From NCBI GenBank assembly GCA_028287235.1, contig JAQBQB010000026.1:62001-126000 (forward strand): DNA of 64,000 nucleotides, in the 5' to 3' direction. A program made the position numbers and the translations under genes. This document shows, piece by piece, positions 42,343 through 50,944 of the stretch. Source of the DNA: Gemmatimonadota bacterium. Lineage in GTDB: Bacteria; Gemmatimonadota; Gemmatimonadetes; Gemmatimonadales; Gemmatimonadaceae. The notes beneath the pieces were generated by a model. That model was given only the letters and a program-made list of their open reading frames with translations. It was not told the DNA's origin and searched no databases. How positions within the stretch are numbered: position 1 is the stretch's first letter; each line of letters opens with the position of its first letter.

Positions 42343-45300
42343 TTGACCCCGTTCCACACAGCAACCCGTAAGACCGTCGCCGCGCTGCTCGCGGCGTTCA
42401 CGATCGCCGGCTGTTCGCGCGACGCGACCGCTCCAATCGCATTGCAAGACACGCCCGAAAATGTCGAAGTTCGCGACAACGTCGTCTTCACGCCGTCCGG
42501 TGCCGTATTCCCGGTCTCGGAGTGGAAGACCATCGACCACGCGCTCTACCTCATCCCAGCGGAGCTCTCCGCGGCGAAGACCCAGGCGACCGTGCTCGAT
42601 CGCGCCACCGGCGCGCTGCGCTCGGTCGTCGGCATCGCTTCTTCCTATAGGATCCTCTGCCACACCAACGCCGCGGTCTGTAACCAGATCCCCGCCCTCG
42701 TGCCGGGCGCGCTGATCACGTTCTGGAGCGACGCGCAGTGGGCAAGTGCCACGGTCGCGAGCTTCTCGCAGTTCAACATGATCTACATCAATGACGCCGC
42801 GAACACGACGCCCGCGATCGTCAACTCCAAGGCCACCTGGGTGCAGGCCATCACCGGCCGTGTCGCGCTCACGAGCGTGCACTACGAGCATTGCAACGCC
42901 GGCAGCCCGGGTACCGGGCCGTGCATCGTTCTCAAGGGCTCGACCAACTGGATCGTCGGCGGCACCGGCACCGGACTGCTCTCGTCCACGCAGCCGTCCG
43001 TCGGCAACTGGCTGCCGACCACCGGCGTGTTCGCCGGCGTGACGTACGGCGTCAACGGCGGCGGCTTCGATCTCGTGCACGTCACGGATCCGGGCCATGC
43101 CACCATGGCCGGATCCAGCGATGCCTCGCTCTCCAACTTCTCGCAGAGCGCGCACAGCTACTTCGCCGGCATCGGCAGCTTCACCGAGGTGGCCACGGTC
43201 TGCAAGACGCAGGGCGCCAGGTACCCCGGCACCTGCGCGGGCGGCTTCGCGCCGAACTTCCTCGTCACCTCGGTCGCCATTCAAGACCAGGACGGCGACG
43301 GCGTGCCCGACGCGACCGACAACTGTCCCACCGTGTCGAACGCCGACCAGCTCGACGCCAACCACAACGGCATCGGCGACGCATGCGAGTCCGCGCCGCA
43401 GGTCACGCTCGTTCCGCTCGCGACGACCGTTGCTTCCGGAACGCCGGTGACGTTCACCGCCACCGCGACCGATGCCGACAACACCCAGGCGCAGCTCACC
43501 TACGAGTGGCGCGTGAATGGCATCGTGCAGCCGGCGACCACCACCACGTTCACCACGACGATCTCGGCCACCACCACGGTGCGCGTCACCGTGCGCGATC
43601 CGGGGAGCCTGTCCGGCTTCGCCGAGTCGGTGATTTCCGTGATCACGAACCGCGCGCCGACGGCGTCGTTCGGCAGCCCGTTCTCGGGCAACGAAGGCCA
43701 GGCGATCACCGTCGTCGCGACCGCGGCTGATCCCGACAACGATGCGCTCACCTACAAGTGGGACATCAACGGCGACGGCGTCATCGATTCCGTGAAGACC
43801 ACGCCGGAGATCTCGCTCACGTACGGCGACCAGGGTACGTACAGCCCCAAGCTCACCGTCGACGACGGTAAGGGTGGCTCGGTAGTCGTCACCGCCACCG
43901 TGAACGTCGCGAACGTCGCGCCGGTCATCGCGTCGCTCAGCCCCGTCGTTTCCGGCCCGCTCGGCCAGAGCTTCGCGCTGTCCGGCACGTACACCGACGC
44001 CGGCAGCGCCGACGGTCCGTTCACCACGACGATCAACTGGGGCGACAACACCGCGCCGCAGACGGTGTCGTCGGCAACGCTGTCGTTCGCCGCGCCGCAC
44101 ACCTACACCGCGGTCGGCAGCTTCACGATCGCCGTGACCGTGACCGACAAGGACGGCGGCACGAGCGCGCCGATGACGACCACCGCGTCCGTGACCGACG
44201 CGACTCCGCCGGTGGTGACGCCGGTCGTGAGCGGCACGCTTGGACAGGGCGGCTGGTACACGGGTGACGTGTCCGTCACCTGGACCGCGGCCGACCCGGA
44301 GACGGGCATCTCGACGAAGACGGGTTGCGACGCCACGACGCTGTCGAGCAACACCAGCGCCGCCGGCACGACGTACACCTGCACGGCCACGAACGGCGCG
44401 CAGCTCTCGACCACGGCCGCGGTCACCGTGAAGCGCGACGCCGATGCGCCGGTCATCACGGGCGCGGTCAACGGCACCGTGGGCACGGACAACTGGTTCA
44501 CGAGCGACGCGCTCGTCAGCTGGAACGTGTCCGACAACGAGTCGGGTGTCGCCAGCTCCACGGGCTGCTCCGCGACGACCGTGTCGCAGAACACCGCGGG
44601 CACGACCTTTACCTGCACGTCGATCAACGGCGCGGGCTTGTCGGCCACCAAGACGCTCAGCATGAAGCGCGACGACAGCAAGCCGGTCGTCACGCCGGTG
44701 GTAACGGGCACGCTCGGCGGCGGCAACTTCTACACGTCGAACGTCGGCATCTCGTGGACCGTCTCCAACCTCGGTCCGTCGAGCGCCACCGCGAGCTGCG
44801 CTGCCTCCACCCAGAGCAGCGACACGCAGGGTGCGCCGTTCTCGTGCACCGCAACGTCGGGCGCGGGCATCGCGACCACGGGTTCCATCACCATCAAGCG
44901 CGACGCCTCGCCGGCGACGATCGTTCCCACCGTCAGCGGCACGCTCGGCAACGGCGGCTGGTACGTTGGTGACGTGAACGTCTCGTGGGCGGTGAACGAC
45001 GGTACGTCGGGCGTCGCATCGACCACCGCGGGTTGCTCCACCGTCACGACGACCAGCGACAACAGCGGCACCACGTACACCTGCTCGGCGGTGAACGGCG
45101 CCGGTTTGCCGTCCACGCAGAGCGTGAGCGCGAAGCGCGACGCCACGAAGCCGGTAATCGGCTACACGGGCAACGCGGGCAGCTACACCGTCGATCAGGC
45201 GGTCGCCATCACCTGCTCGGCGACGGATGCGATGTCGGGTATCGCGACGAAGACCTGCGCCAACGTGTCAGGCGCTGCGTACGCGTTCACCCTCGGCTCG

Positions 45301-45567
45301 AACAGCTTCACGGCGACGGCGCAGGACAACGCCGGCAACGTGAACTCGGCCATCGCGACGTTCACCGTGACCGTCTCGCAGGGCAGCCTGTGCAGCCTCG
45401 TCGAGCGTTGGGTGTCGAACGCCGGCGTCGCCAACTCGCTGTGCGTCAAGCTCCAGCATGGCAGTTATGATGCGTTCCGCAACGAGCTGTCGGCGCAGTC
45501 GGGCAAGAAGATCTCGGACGCGAATGCGGCAATTCTGCTGAGCCTCGTGAACGCGCTCGATCGGTAG
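42343..45567 (+). CDS. Lipoprotein with thrombospondin-3, PKD and tandem Ig-like modules
   Basis: About 1074 residues. The lipobox cysteine is in LAAFTIAGCSRD near residue 25. A 250-residue N-terminal domain is followed by a calcium-binding thrombospondin type-3 repeat (DQDGDGVPDATDNCP), then PKD/cadherin-like domains (YKWDINGDGVIDS, INWGDNTAPQTV). Four cysteine-paired Ig-like modules of about 75-80 residues come next, each ending near KRDxxxP. The C-terminus (SLVNALDR end) is helical. It is probably a surface adhesin or matrix protein. I chose TTG 42343 because GGAGGA stands just before it and the lipobox fits. A terminator follows. Confidence 0.85.
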   Translation: MTPFHTATRKTVAALLAAFTIAGCSRDATAPIALQDTPENVEVRDNVVFTPSGAVFPVSEWKTIDHALYLIPAELSAAKTQATVLDRATGALRSVVGIASSYRILCHTNAAVCNQIPALVPGALITFWSDAQWASATVASFSQFNMIYINDAANTTPAIVNSKATWVQAITGRVALTSVHYEHCNAGSPGTGPCIVLKGSTNWIVGGTGTGLLSSTQPSVGNWLPTTGVFAGVTYGVNGGGFDLVHVTDPGHATMAGSSDASLSNFSQSAHSYFAGIGSFTEVATVCKTQGARYPGTCAGGFAPNFLVTSVAIQDQDGDGVPDATDNCPTVSNADQLDANHNGIGDACESAPQVTLVPLATTVASGTPVTFTATATDADNTQAQLTYEWRVNGIVQPATTTTFTTTISATTTVRVTVRDPGSLSGFAESVISVITNRAPTASFGSPFSGNEGQAITVVATAADPDNDALTYKWDINGDGVIDSVKTTPEISLTYGDQGTYSPKLTVDDGKGGSVVVTATVNVANVAPVIASLSPVVSGPLGQSFALSGTYTDAGSADGPFTTTINWGDNTAPQTVSSATLSFAAPHTYTAVGSFTIAVTVTDKDGGTSAPMTTTASVTDATPPVVTPVVSGTLGQGGWYTGDVSVTWTAADPETGISTKTGCDATTLSSNTSAAGTTYTCTATNGAQLSTTAAVTVKRDADAPVITGAVNGTVGTDNWFTSDALVSWNVSDNESGVASSTGCSATTVSQNTAGTTFTCTSINGAGLSATKTLSMKRDDSKPVVTPVVTGTLGGGNFYTSNVGISWTVSNLGPSSATASCAASTQSSDTQGAPFSCTATSGAGIATTGSITIKRDASPATIVPTVSGTLGNGGWYVGDVNVSWAVNDGTSGVASTTAGCSTVTTTSDNSGTTYTCSAVNGAGLPSTQSVSAKRDATKPVIGYTGNAGSYTVDQAVAITCSATDAMSGIATKTCANVSGAAYAFTLGSNSFTATAQDNAGNVNSAIATFTVTVSQGSLCSLVERWVSNAGVANSLCVKLQHGSYDAFRNELSAQSGKKISDANAAILLSLVNALDR

Positions 45568-45598
45568 GCTCGACGCTGGCAAAGTCGAGGTAAAACGA

Positions 45599-45629
45599 AG
45601 GGCTCCGGTTCGCCGGAGCCCTTTTTTTC
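45599..45629 (+). terminator. Intrinsic terminator with TTCG loop
   Basis: AGGGCTCCGG (45599-45608), loop TTCG, CCGGAGCCCT (45613-45622), then a run of seven T's. Perfect 10-bp stem after the PKD/Ig-like gene and before the convergent fic gene. Confidence 0.95.
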
Positions 45630-45656
45630 TGTCTGTCGTTTCACGCCCAAATTGGT

Positions 45657-46826
45657 CTATCGCAGCGGCTCCGTGCCCTCGCTGAGTATTCTCAAATACT
45701 CCGCGTAGCTGAACAGGCGATTCCGTTTGCGCCCGGTCACTTCACTCACGATTCCGACCTCCCCCAGCGCGACTAGGGCCGAGTTCACCGCGGGTATCGA
45801 AACACCGCTCAGTCGCGCGAGGAGAGTCGCCGACGCCAACGGCCGCTGCTGCAACGCGTGGTGTACGCGCAACGCCGATCCGGCGATCCGCTTGATGCCG
45901 CGAATGCGCTCCGCGTCCTCTCGCGCGCGTTCAACGAGCCGTTGCGCGGTCGTCACGGCTCCTTTGGCGCTCTCACGCACTCCCTGCGCAAAGAAGCCGA
46001 GCCATTCTTCCCAGTCGCCTTCGCGGCGCACGCGGTCGAGCAGCGAGTAGTATTCCGCGCGATGCTGTTTGAAGAACAGGCTCACGTACAGCAGCGGCTC
46101 CCTCAGCACTCCTTCGGAACAGAGAAGCAGCGTCACGAGCAGGCGGCCGACGCGACCGTTGCCGTCGAGAAAGGGGTGGATCGTCTCGAACTGCACGTGT
46201 GACAGCGCCGCCTTCACGACCGGCGGCGTGCGTTCAGGACGGTCGTGGATCCATCGCTCCAGGCTACCCATGCACTCCGCGAGATACTCGGGCGGCGGCG
46301 GAACGAAGGCGGCGTCGCCAGGACGTTGTCCGCCAATCCAATTCTGCGATCGACGAAACTCGCTTGGCTGCTTTTCCGCACCGCGTCCCTTGGCGACGAG
46401 AATCCCGTGAATCTCGCGAATCAATCGATTCGAGAGCGGAAAACCGTCGCGAATGCGGGCGAGTCCGTGCTCCAATGCCGCGACGTAGCTCGAGACCTCC
46501 GTAACGTCATCGAGCGGCACCCCGGGCAGCTCGTCAGCCTCGAAGAGCAACAGATCGAACAGCGACGACTGCGTTCCCTCGATCTGGGACGACAGCACCG
46601 CTTCCTTGCGGACGTACATGTATAGAAAGAGATGCGTATCCGGCAGCAGCGTGGTGACGCTGTCCAAGCGTCCGAGTGCGAGCAACGCCGCGTCCAGCTT
46701 GTCCCGAAGCGCCGAGTCGACGGCAAGCGCCGGCGATGGAGGAAGCGGATTGGGAAGGAACGCCTTCGCTGTCTCGCCTCCGACGGTGGAGATCGTCAGC
46801 ATCCGACCTGTAGGCCCGCGCTTCAT
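45657..46826 (-). CDS. Fic-domain protein (class II, N-terminal inhibitory helix)
   Basis: A 389-residue putative AMP-transferase. The core motif HPFLDGNGRVGR is at residues 217-228. The inhibitory motif (S/T)xxxE(G/N) is SSQIEGT at 79-85, placing it in class II where the N-terminal helix occludes ATP. An N-terminal DUF4172-like segment precedes the core. A C-terminal winged-helix region follows (SATLLARLSGVSIPAVNSAL, then EVTGRKRNRLFSYAEYLRIL). A self-restrained modifier with its own DNA-binding domain suggests autoregulation. Three GTTAATTAA sites lie 25-73 bases upstream. A decayed relative lies at 56819-57074. Target protein unknown. Confidence 0.95.
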   Translation of the reverse strand: MKRGPTGRMLTISTVGGETAKAFLPNPLPPSPALAVDSALRDKLDAALLALGRLDSVTTLLPDTHLFLYMYVRKEAVLSSQIEGTQSSLFDLLLFEADELPGVPLDDVTEVSSYVAALEHGLARIRDGFPLSNRLIREIHGILVAKGRGAEKQPSEFRRSQNWIGGQRPGDAAFVPPPPEYLAECMGSLERWIHDRPERTPPVVKAALSHVQFETIHPFLDGNGRVGRLLVTLLLCSEGVLREPLLYVSLFFKQHRAEYYSLLDRVRREGDWEEWLGFFAQGVRESAKGAVTTAQRLVERAREDAERIRGIKRIAGSALRVHHALQQRPLASATLLARLSGVSIPAVNSALVALGEVGIVSEVTGRKRNRLFSYAEYLRILSEGTEPLR

Positions 46827-46850
46827 TCGTGGGAGTCGCTAGTAAACGGA

Positions 46851-46899
46851 GTTAATTAACGAGCTACGTTAATTAAAGATACTGCCTAACGTTAATTAA
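46851..46899. promoter_or_regulatory. Three GTTAATTAA sites upstream of fic
   Basis: Exact GTTAATTAA at 46851-46859, 46868-46876 and 46891-46899. Such AT-rich nonamers are conspicuous in GC-rich DNA. They lie between the divergent fic (start 46826) and M28 (start 47011) genes. They are likely binding sites for a regulator, perhaps the winged helix of Fic itself. Confidence 0.7.
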
Positions 46900-47010
46900 G
46901 GCTAGTTGAGCATACTGGTTCCGAACGGCGCACGGCCAGCCCGCGTAGTCAGTAGAGACGACAGCAATCGTCGCTGCAGTCGACGGCGCAGTTCCCTAAG
47001 ACCTTATCCA

Positions 47011-48816
47011 GTGAAGACTTCCGTGACCTATCGACTCGTCGCACACACGGCTCTGTCCGCCCTCGCGCTAGCCGTGACGACACCGGCGCTCGCCCAGCAG
47101 ACCTGTCCCGCCGTGACCGGCGCGACCATGCCCCTGACCTACCGCGGCGGCCCAACCGTCGCCGCCATCACCCCCTGCGACCTGATGACGCGGCTCTACA
47201 TCTACGCCGCCGATTCCATGCGTGGACGCGAGGCCGGCACCCCCGACGCCATTCGCGCCACCGCCTACCTCGAGCGCGAGGCACGCCGGCTGGGCCTGAA
47301 GCCCGCCGGTGACAAGGGCACCTACTTCCAGTATCTCCCCGTCACCGCGCGCGTGGTCACGGCGGCGTCGACGATCACAGCGGGATCCAAGGTCTTCCAC
47401 GCCAACAAGGATTTCGTCGTCAACGGCGCGACCGCCGACAAGAAGGTGTCGGCCGACGTGATCTTCGGCGGAACGATGGGCGACACCGTGAACGCGCTCT
47501 CGGCCGACGCCGTGCGCGACAAGATCGTGGTGATGCTGCCGGGCGCGGGCGGCGGCCGCGGTGGATTCGGTGGACGGGGCGGCAACGGGGCGAACAACCC
47601 GCTCGGCGGCGCGGCGGCGATCGTCACCGTGAACGCAGCGCTTCCGCGCGCGCGCTTTCAGCCGACACTGAACGACACGATGCAGAACGAAGGGCGCGAC
47701 GCCTACGCCGCGGCGCATCCGTCGAACGGTCCGCAGGGCAGAGGCGGCCGCGGCGCCGGCGCGGGCAACGCGCTCAACGTCACCGTCACGCCGCAGGTCG
47801 CCGCGGAGCTGCTCGGCAAGCCGGTCGACCGCGCGTCACGCGGCGACACCGGCGGCTCCGCGACGCTCGACGTCCATGTGCAAACCGTGAATGAGCCGAC
47901 GCGCAACGTCGTCGCGATTCTGCCGGGCACCGATCCCAAGCTCAGGAACGAGTACGTCGTGATCGGCGCGCACTCCGATCACATCGGCATCTCCGGCACC
48001 ACGCCCGTTGTGGAGCACGATTCGCTCAAGGCGTACAACATGGTCGCGCGCGTCGAAGGTGCCGACACTCGCACCGCGACGCAGCCGACCGCCGAGGAGT
48101 GGACGCGCATCAACGCGATCAAGGATTCGCTGCGGAAAGTCTATCCGCCGCGCCTCGACTCGATCAGCAACGGCGCCGACGACGACGGCACGGGCTCGGT
48201 GTCGATCCTCGAGATCGCCGAGGCGTTCGCGAAGGGCCCCGTGAAGCCGAAACGGTCGCTGATCTTCATCTGGCAGATCGGCGAGGAGAAAGGACTCTGG
48301 GGCTCGCAGTGGTTCACGAACCATCCCACCGTGCCCCTCGACTCGATCGTCGCCGATCTCAATCTCGACATGGTCGGCCGCGGCGAGGCGACGGACGCCA
48401 CCGGCAAGAACAAGGAGAACGCCGAGCTCACCGGCGCGCCGAACTATCTCCAGCTCGTCGGCTCACGCCGCCTCTCGACGGAGCTCGGCGACATCGCCGA
48501 ACAGGTGAACCTCACGCAGCCCACGCCGTTCAAGTTCGATTATTCCATGGATGCGAACGGGCATCCGCAGAACATCTACTGCCGCAGCGATCATGCGAAC
48601 TACGCGCGGTACAACATTCCCGTCATCTTTTTCACAACGGGCGGGCATGCGGACTATCACCAGGTGACCGACGAGCCGGAATACATTCGCTACCAGCACA
48701 TGGCGAACGTCGACAAGCTCGTGTTCGACATCGCCGTGAAGGTTGCCGATCTCGATCATCGCGTGTCAGTGGACAAGACCAAGGCGGACAGTCCGTTCGC
48801 GAGGTGCCAGCAGTAA
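47011..48816 (+). CDS. Secreted M28 family metallopeptidase
   Basis: A 601-residue exported aminopeptidase-like enzyme with signal peptide ending ALAQQ near residue 27. Early text YAADSMRGREAGTPDAIRAT is shared with the paralogue at 17354-18934. A glycine-rich insertion (PGAGGGRGGFGGRGG, near residue 180) and another (QGRGGRGAGAG) interrupt the PA-like domain. Zinc ligands fit GAHSDHIG, SNGADDDGTG, GEEKGLWGS, LNLDMVGRG and HADYHQVTDEP. It probably degrades extracellular peptides. The GTG at 47011 fits the signal peptide. It is divergent from fic. A palindromic repeat follows the gene. Confidence 0.92.
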   Translation: MKTSVTYRLVAHTALSALALAVTTPALAQQTCPAVTGATMPLTYRGGPTVAAITPCDLMTRLYIYAADSMRGREAGTPDAIRATAYLEREARRLGLKPAGDKGTYFQYLPVTARVVTAASTITAGSKVFHANKDFVVNGATADKKVSADVIFGGTMGDTVNALSADAVRDKIVVMLPGAGGGRGGFGGRGGNGANNPLGGAAAIVTVNAALPRARFQPTLNDTMQNEGRDAYAAAHPSNGPQGRGGRGAGAGNALNVTVTPQVAAELLGKPVDRASRGDTGGSATLDVHVQTVNEPTRNVVAILPGTDPKLRNEYVVIGAHSDHIGISGTTPVVEHDSLKAYNMVARVEGADTRTATQPTAEEWTRINAIKDSLRKVYPPRLDSISNGADDDGTGSVSILEIAEAFAKGPVKPKRSLIFIWQIGEEKGLWGSQWFTNHPTVPLDSIVADLNLDMVGRGEATDATGKNKENAELTGAPNYLQLVGSRRLSTELGDIAEQVNLTQPTPFKFDYSMDANGHPQNIYCRSDHANYARYNIPVIFFTTGGHADYHQVTDEPEYIRYQHMANVDKLVFDIAVKVADLDHRVSVDKTKADSPFARCQQ

Positions 48817-48837
48817 GTCTCGCGTTCTAGAGGTGTC

Positions 48838-49000
48838 GCGCGGCTCGCTGCTCTGGGCCAGTGGAACTCTAGCTCATAGCTGTCAGCTCGTGACTCACGG
48901 CTCGCTGCTGGGGCTCGCCGTAGGCATCGCGATGCCTCGGGCCGAGCCCCAGCAGCGAGCCGTGAGCTCCGAGCTACCAGCTCCGAGCTCACGAACCGCT
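48838..49000. repeat. Dispersed palindromic repeat, copy D (perfect 24-bp arms)
   Basis: Arms at 48894-48917 and 48943-48966 are exact 24-base reverse complements (CTCACGGCTCGCTGCTGGGG and onward). The centre holds its own palindrome AGGCATCGCGATGCCT (48922-48937). It lies between two convergent genes and could end both transcripts as a hairpin. Confidence 0.9.
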
Positions 49001-50762
49001 AGCGCTTGATGCGCAACCGGTACGCCCCGCTCGCATCCACCCCGAGCAGCTTCACGCTGATTCCACTCACCGAATCGGTGTACGACGAGATGTCGTTCGC
49101 TCCGAGCCCGTACGTCGCATCGGCGAACGCCCCGCACTTGGTGTACAACGGCCCGCTGTTCGTCGCGCGCGACGCGCGAATCTTGCCGACGTTCACTCCG
49201 CTCGCCGCGGACGCGTCGACGTCGTAGATCAGCACGCCGGTGGAGCAGAGCCCCGCGTCGATCCCCTGGTTCGACCGCACCTCGATGACGACCGCGCGGC
49301 TCGCGTCGAGCGGAAGTGCGACCATCTTGATTCCACCCGCGACCTCGAGCGGCTGCACCACGACTTCTTCGCCGCCGGTGCCTTCGATGCAATCGACCTG
49401 ACTCGCGTCGAGGAAGCCGAGCTTGCGCTTCTCCCACGCCAGCGTGTGTCCCTGCACGAAGATGTTCGACATGATGGACCACGCGCCGAAGTTCTGGAAC
49501 TGGTCGCCGGGGTATGCATCGCCGGCCGTGCGCGGTGTGAAGTTGTACAGATCGACGAGCCCGAACATGTGCTGCGTCTCGTGCGCGAGCACGACGAAGC
49601 CGTACTTGCGCGCGTCCTGGCCGAACGTGACGCCGTTGCCGATGATCTTACCGTCGAACTTGAGTCCGCCCGTGGACTGTCCTGCGTTGAAAGTCGGCGA
49701 GATCGGCTGCTTGGCTGCCGCGGGCGTGAAGACGTAGACCGCGTCGTATTGCGAGAAGTCGACGTCGGCGTCGGCAAGCGTCATGACTTCGCCGATGAAA
49801 TCGTGGTGGCCCTGGAAGGTGCGCCACGTGTAGCTGTCGCTCGTGCCCGACATGCGGTACCACTTGGGTACGATCGTCGTCGTGATCTGGATGCGGCCGT
49901 AGCTGAGCTCCTTGAGCATCGCGAGTCCTGGCGTGACGACCAGATCGACGAGCGACTGAAAGGTGTCGCTCGCCGGCGCGGGCGCGTCGCTGAAGTCCGC
50001 GTAGAGGAGCGCGATCTTGTGCGGCGCCGTCGGATTCAGGCTGAGCGTGGGGTCGCTGGGCCCGAGCGTCATGCGCTGGCCCACGGGTGCGAGCACGCAC
50101 GCACCGCTCGTGCGGCCGTTCGACTTGAGCGTGAGATTTGCCGAGCCGGCCATGGCGACCGTCGCGGTGGCGTCGCCGGTGCCGGCGACCCATTGCACGC
50201 GCGCCACGCCGGTGGCGTCGGTCGTCGCGGTGGTGGACGACAGCGTGCCGCTCGACGCGGTCAGCGTGATCGCGACGTTCGGCGCAGGTGCGCCGGCCGC
50301 GGTCTTGGCGCGCACGACGAGCGAGTCGGCGAGCGCGCGGCCGGTGAGGCCCTTTTGCGCGTCGCCGGAGACGACTTCGAGGAGCGCGGGAAGCGGCGCG
50401 ACGACGGTGATCGCGGAGCTCGCGGTCTTGCCGTCGACGTCTGCGGTGATCGAGGCGGTGCCTGCGCCGATCGCGGTGACGGTGCCGCCGGAAACGGTTG
50501 CGACCGCGGCGTTGCTCGTGGTCCAGCTGGCGGTCTTGCCGGAGATCGCGGCGCCGGCGGCGGTCAGCGCCGAGGCGCTCAGGCTGCCGGTGGTGCCGAC
50601 GGTGAGGTTGAGGGTGGCCGGGGTGACGGTGACGGAGGCGACGACCGCGGGCGGGACGACAACGGGGGTGATAGAAGAGTCAGAGCCGCCGCCGCAAGCG
50701 ATGATCAGGGATGCGTAGGCGAAGACCGCGGCGCGATGTCGCGTCGTGGGTGATGATGCCAT
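48999..50762 (-). CDS. Lipoprotein metalloprotease with BIG2/Ig-like domains (M6-like)
   Basis: A 587-residue lipoprotein with lipobox in ASLIIACGGG near residue 23. A bacterial Ig-like BIG2 domain (VASVTVTPATLNLTVGTTGS) follows, then a BIG1-type domain (APNVAITLTASSGTL, GVARVQWVAGTGDATATV) and a metalloprotease domain. The zinc site HExxHxxGxxD is visible as LAHETQHMFGLVDLYN. The downstream GAWSIMSN methionine-turn-like segment fits an M6/immune-inhibitor-A-like peptidase. It probably acts at the cell surface on proteins. The stop lies at the edge of repeat D. Confidence 0.88.
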   Translation of the reverse strand: MASSPTTRHRAAVFAYASLIIACGGGSDSSITPVVVPPAVVASVTVTPATLNLTVGTTGSLSASALTAAGAAISGKTASWTTSNAAVATVSGGTVTAIGAGTASITADVDGKTASSAITVVAPLPALLEVVSGDAQKGLTGRALADSLVVRAKTAAGAPAPNVAITLTASSGTLSSTTATTDATGVARVQWVAGTGDATATVAMAGSANLTLKSNGRTSGACVLAPVGQRMTLGPSDPTLSLNPTAPHKIALLYADFSDAPAPASDTFQSLVDLVVTPGLAMLKELSYGRIQITTTIVPKWYRMSGTSDSYTWRTFQGHHDFIGEVMTLADADVDFSQYDAVYVFTPAAAKQPISPTFNAGQSTGGLKFDGKIIGNGVTFGQDARKYGFVVLAHETQHMFGLVDLYNFTPRTAGDAYPGDQFQNFGAWSIMSNIFVQGHTLAWEKRKLGFLDASQVDCIEGTGGEEVVVQPLEVAGGIKMVALPLDASRAVVIEVRSNQGIDAGLCSTGVLIYDVDASAASGVNVGKIRASRATNSGPLYTKCGAFADATYGLGANDISSYTDSVSGISVKLLGVDASGAYRLRIKR

Positions 50763-50905
50763 GGAGATTTCTTGGGAAAGGGAAGGGGGGCGGGAACAAC
50801 GTTCGCGCAGGAACGCCCCGGCGAGAAGTGATGCAATCTCGCGAGTTGAAGCGAGAGCGCAAGCAAATGTTTAGTACGGCGGGTCTATGCGCCAGCGTGC
50901 CGCGC

Positions 50906-50930
50906 GTCATCCTGGGCGTAACGAAGGATC
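50906..50930. repeat. Half copy of the TCATCCTGAGC-type repeat
   Basis: GTCATCCTGGGCGTAACGAA followed by GGATC resembles the element at 8484-8557 and the general TCATCCTGAGC...GAAGGATC consensus I recall. It lies just beyond the 3' end of the kinase-TPR gene. Confidence 0.6.
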
Positions 50931-50944
50931 GCTACGGTCACGCA

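Noticed and set aside
42262-44100. Long antisense frame across the PKD/Ig-like gene
   Set aside because: No recognisable domain, extreme arginine content, and the sense strand encodes clear PKD and thrombospondin motifs.
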